In this document: in pieces, positions 63,965 to 64,000 of the stretch
How the letters are laid out: the number at the start of each line of letters is the position of its first letter
How positions within the stretch are numbered: the stretch's first letter is position 1
Assembly: GCA_030603805.1 (NCBI GenBank)
Contig: JAUVXD010000005.1
Coordinates: 60,425-124,424 of the forward strand
Reading direction: 5' to 3'
From: Acholeplasmataceae bacterium
GTDB lineage: Bacteria; Bacillota_I; Bacilli_A; Acholeplasmatales; Acholeplasmataceae
Length of the DNA stretch: 64,000 nucleotides
Translations under genes and position numbers: made by a program
The notes under the pieces: generated by a model
Database searches by the model: none
Seen by the model: the letters and a program-made list of their open reading frames with translations, nothing else
Told to the model about the DNA's origin: nothing

Positions 63965-64000
63965 ATGCAAAAACCCAATTATTTACAAGAATATTTTAAC
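63965..64000 (+). CDS. N-terminus of a putative transposase (partial)
   Basis: Twelve codons, MQKPNYLQEYFN, before the window ends. A TATAAT lies a few bases upstream and there is no SD. Assigned as transposase only from the IS-like end in front of it. Confidence 0.4.
   Translation, partial: MQKPNYLQEYFN

Larger units (their letters stand above)
63877..64000 (+). mobile_element. Left end of an insertion sequence, cut by the window
   Basis: GGGGCTGTAACGAAAT at 63877 resembles termini of IS1182- or ISL3-like elements and is followed by the partial repeat ACAGCC. A terminator (63924-63950) and a new start codon follow, the usual layout at an IS end that blocks incoming transcription. Family uncertain. 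Confidence 0.5.

Noticed and set aside
1..64000. CRISPR array or tRNA genes
   Set aside because: I saw no regularly spaced repeats with unique spacers, no cas genes, and no tRNA-like TTCGAA arm with a cloverleaf.

Overview
The window is low-GC Firmicutes/Mollicutes-type DNA. TGA is used as a stop (for example at the end of cysK), so the standard bacterial code applies and a Mycoplasma or Spiroplasma code is unlikely. The block glyQS-recO-era-cdd-ybeY-phoH, followed by rpsU, rsmE and secG, together with mgtE, fbpABC, an M32 peptidase and malic enzyme, suits Acholeplasma or a close relative. That genus-level guess is inference, not proof.

Region 1 (1-31.0 kb) is mainly housekeeping and nearly all on the minus strand. 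It holds translation and RNA-processing genes, Sec export, a ferric-iron ABC transporter, cysteine synthesis, an rRNA methyltransferase, serine dehydratase, a carboxypeptidase, two MgtE magnesium transporters, a metal-regulated ZIP/DtxR operon with a visible promoter and operator, and malic enzyme. One foreign-looking gene sits inside it at 11.8-14.8 kb: a metallophosphoesterase fused to a P-loop STAND-like ATPase, probably a one-gene defence system. At 27.8-31.0 kb an XRE regulator, a membrane protein and a PrsW-like protease with an N-terminal HTH form a compact operon.

Region 2 (31.0-63.9 kb) is accessory DNA. It opens with an IS3-family element (31698-32914, TAAA target duplication) that has cut off the end of a phosphotransferase-like gene, then small membrane proteins. 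From 36 to 62 kb it is a dense defence island: (a) a three-gene operon of membrane protein, TIR-like (DUF1863/ThsB-type) protein and PD-(D/E)XK-like protein; (b) a DUF3644 HEPN ribonuclease facing a small structured RNA gene with its own promoter and terminator; (c) a six-gene operon of DUF2075 nuclease-helicase, MazG-like, C5 methyltransferase, MORC/MutL-type ATPase, Z1 ATPase and PD-(D/E)XK protein; (d) two tandem large serine recombinases with an excisionase-like and a HTH gene, probably the mobility module that brought (c); (e) DUF2130 coiled-coil nuclease-like protein, RloC-like ABC ATPase, SLATT-like membrane protein and a tandem set of tiny Lys/Pro-rich proteins, one frameshifted; (f) a RelA/SpoT-domain protein and an OLD-family ATPase/TOPRIM nuclease. 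The right edge has a C39-like secreted protein, a lipoprotein and the left end of another insertion sequence.

The strongest candidates for an undescribed system are the HEPN-sRNA pair (37.95-39.09 kb), the TIR-like/membrane/nuclease operon next to it, and the DUF2130-ABC-SLATT-mini-protein group. No similarity search could be run; family names come from motifs recognised by eye.
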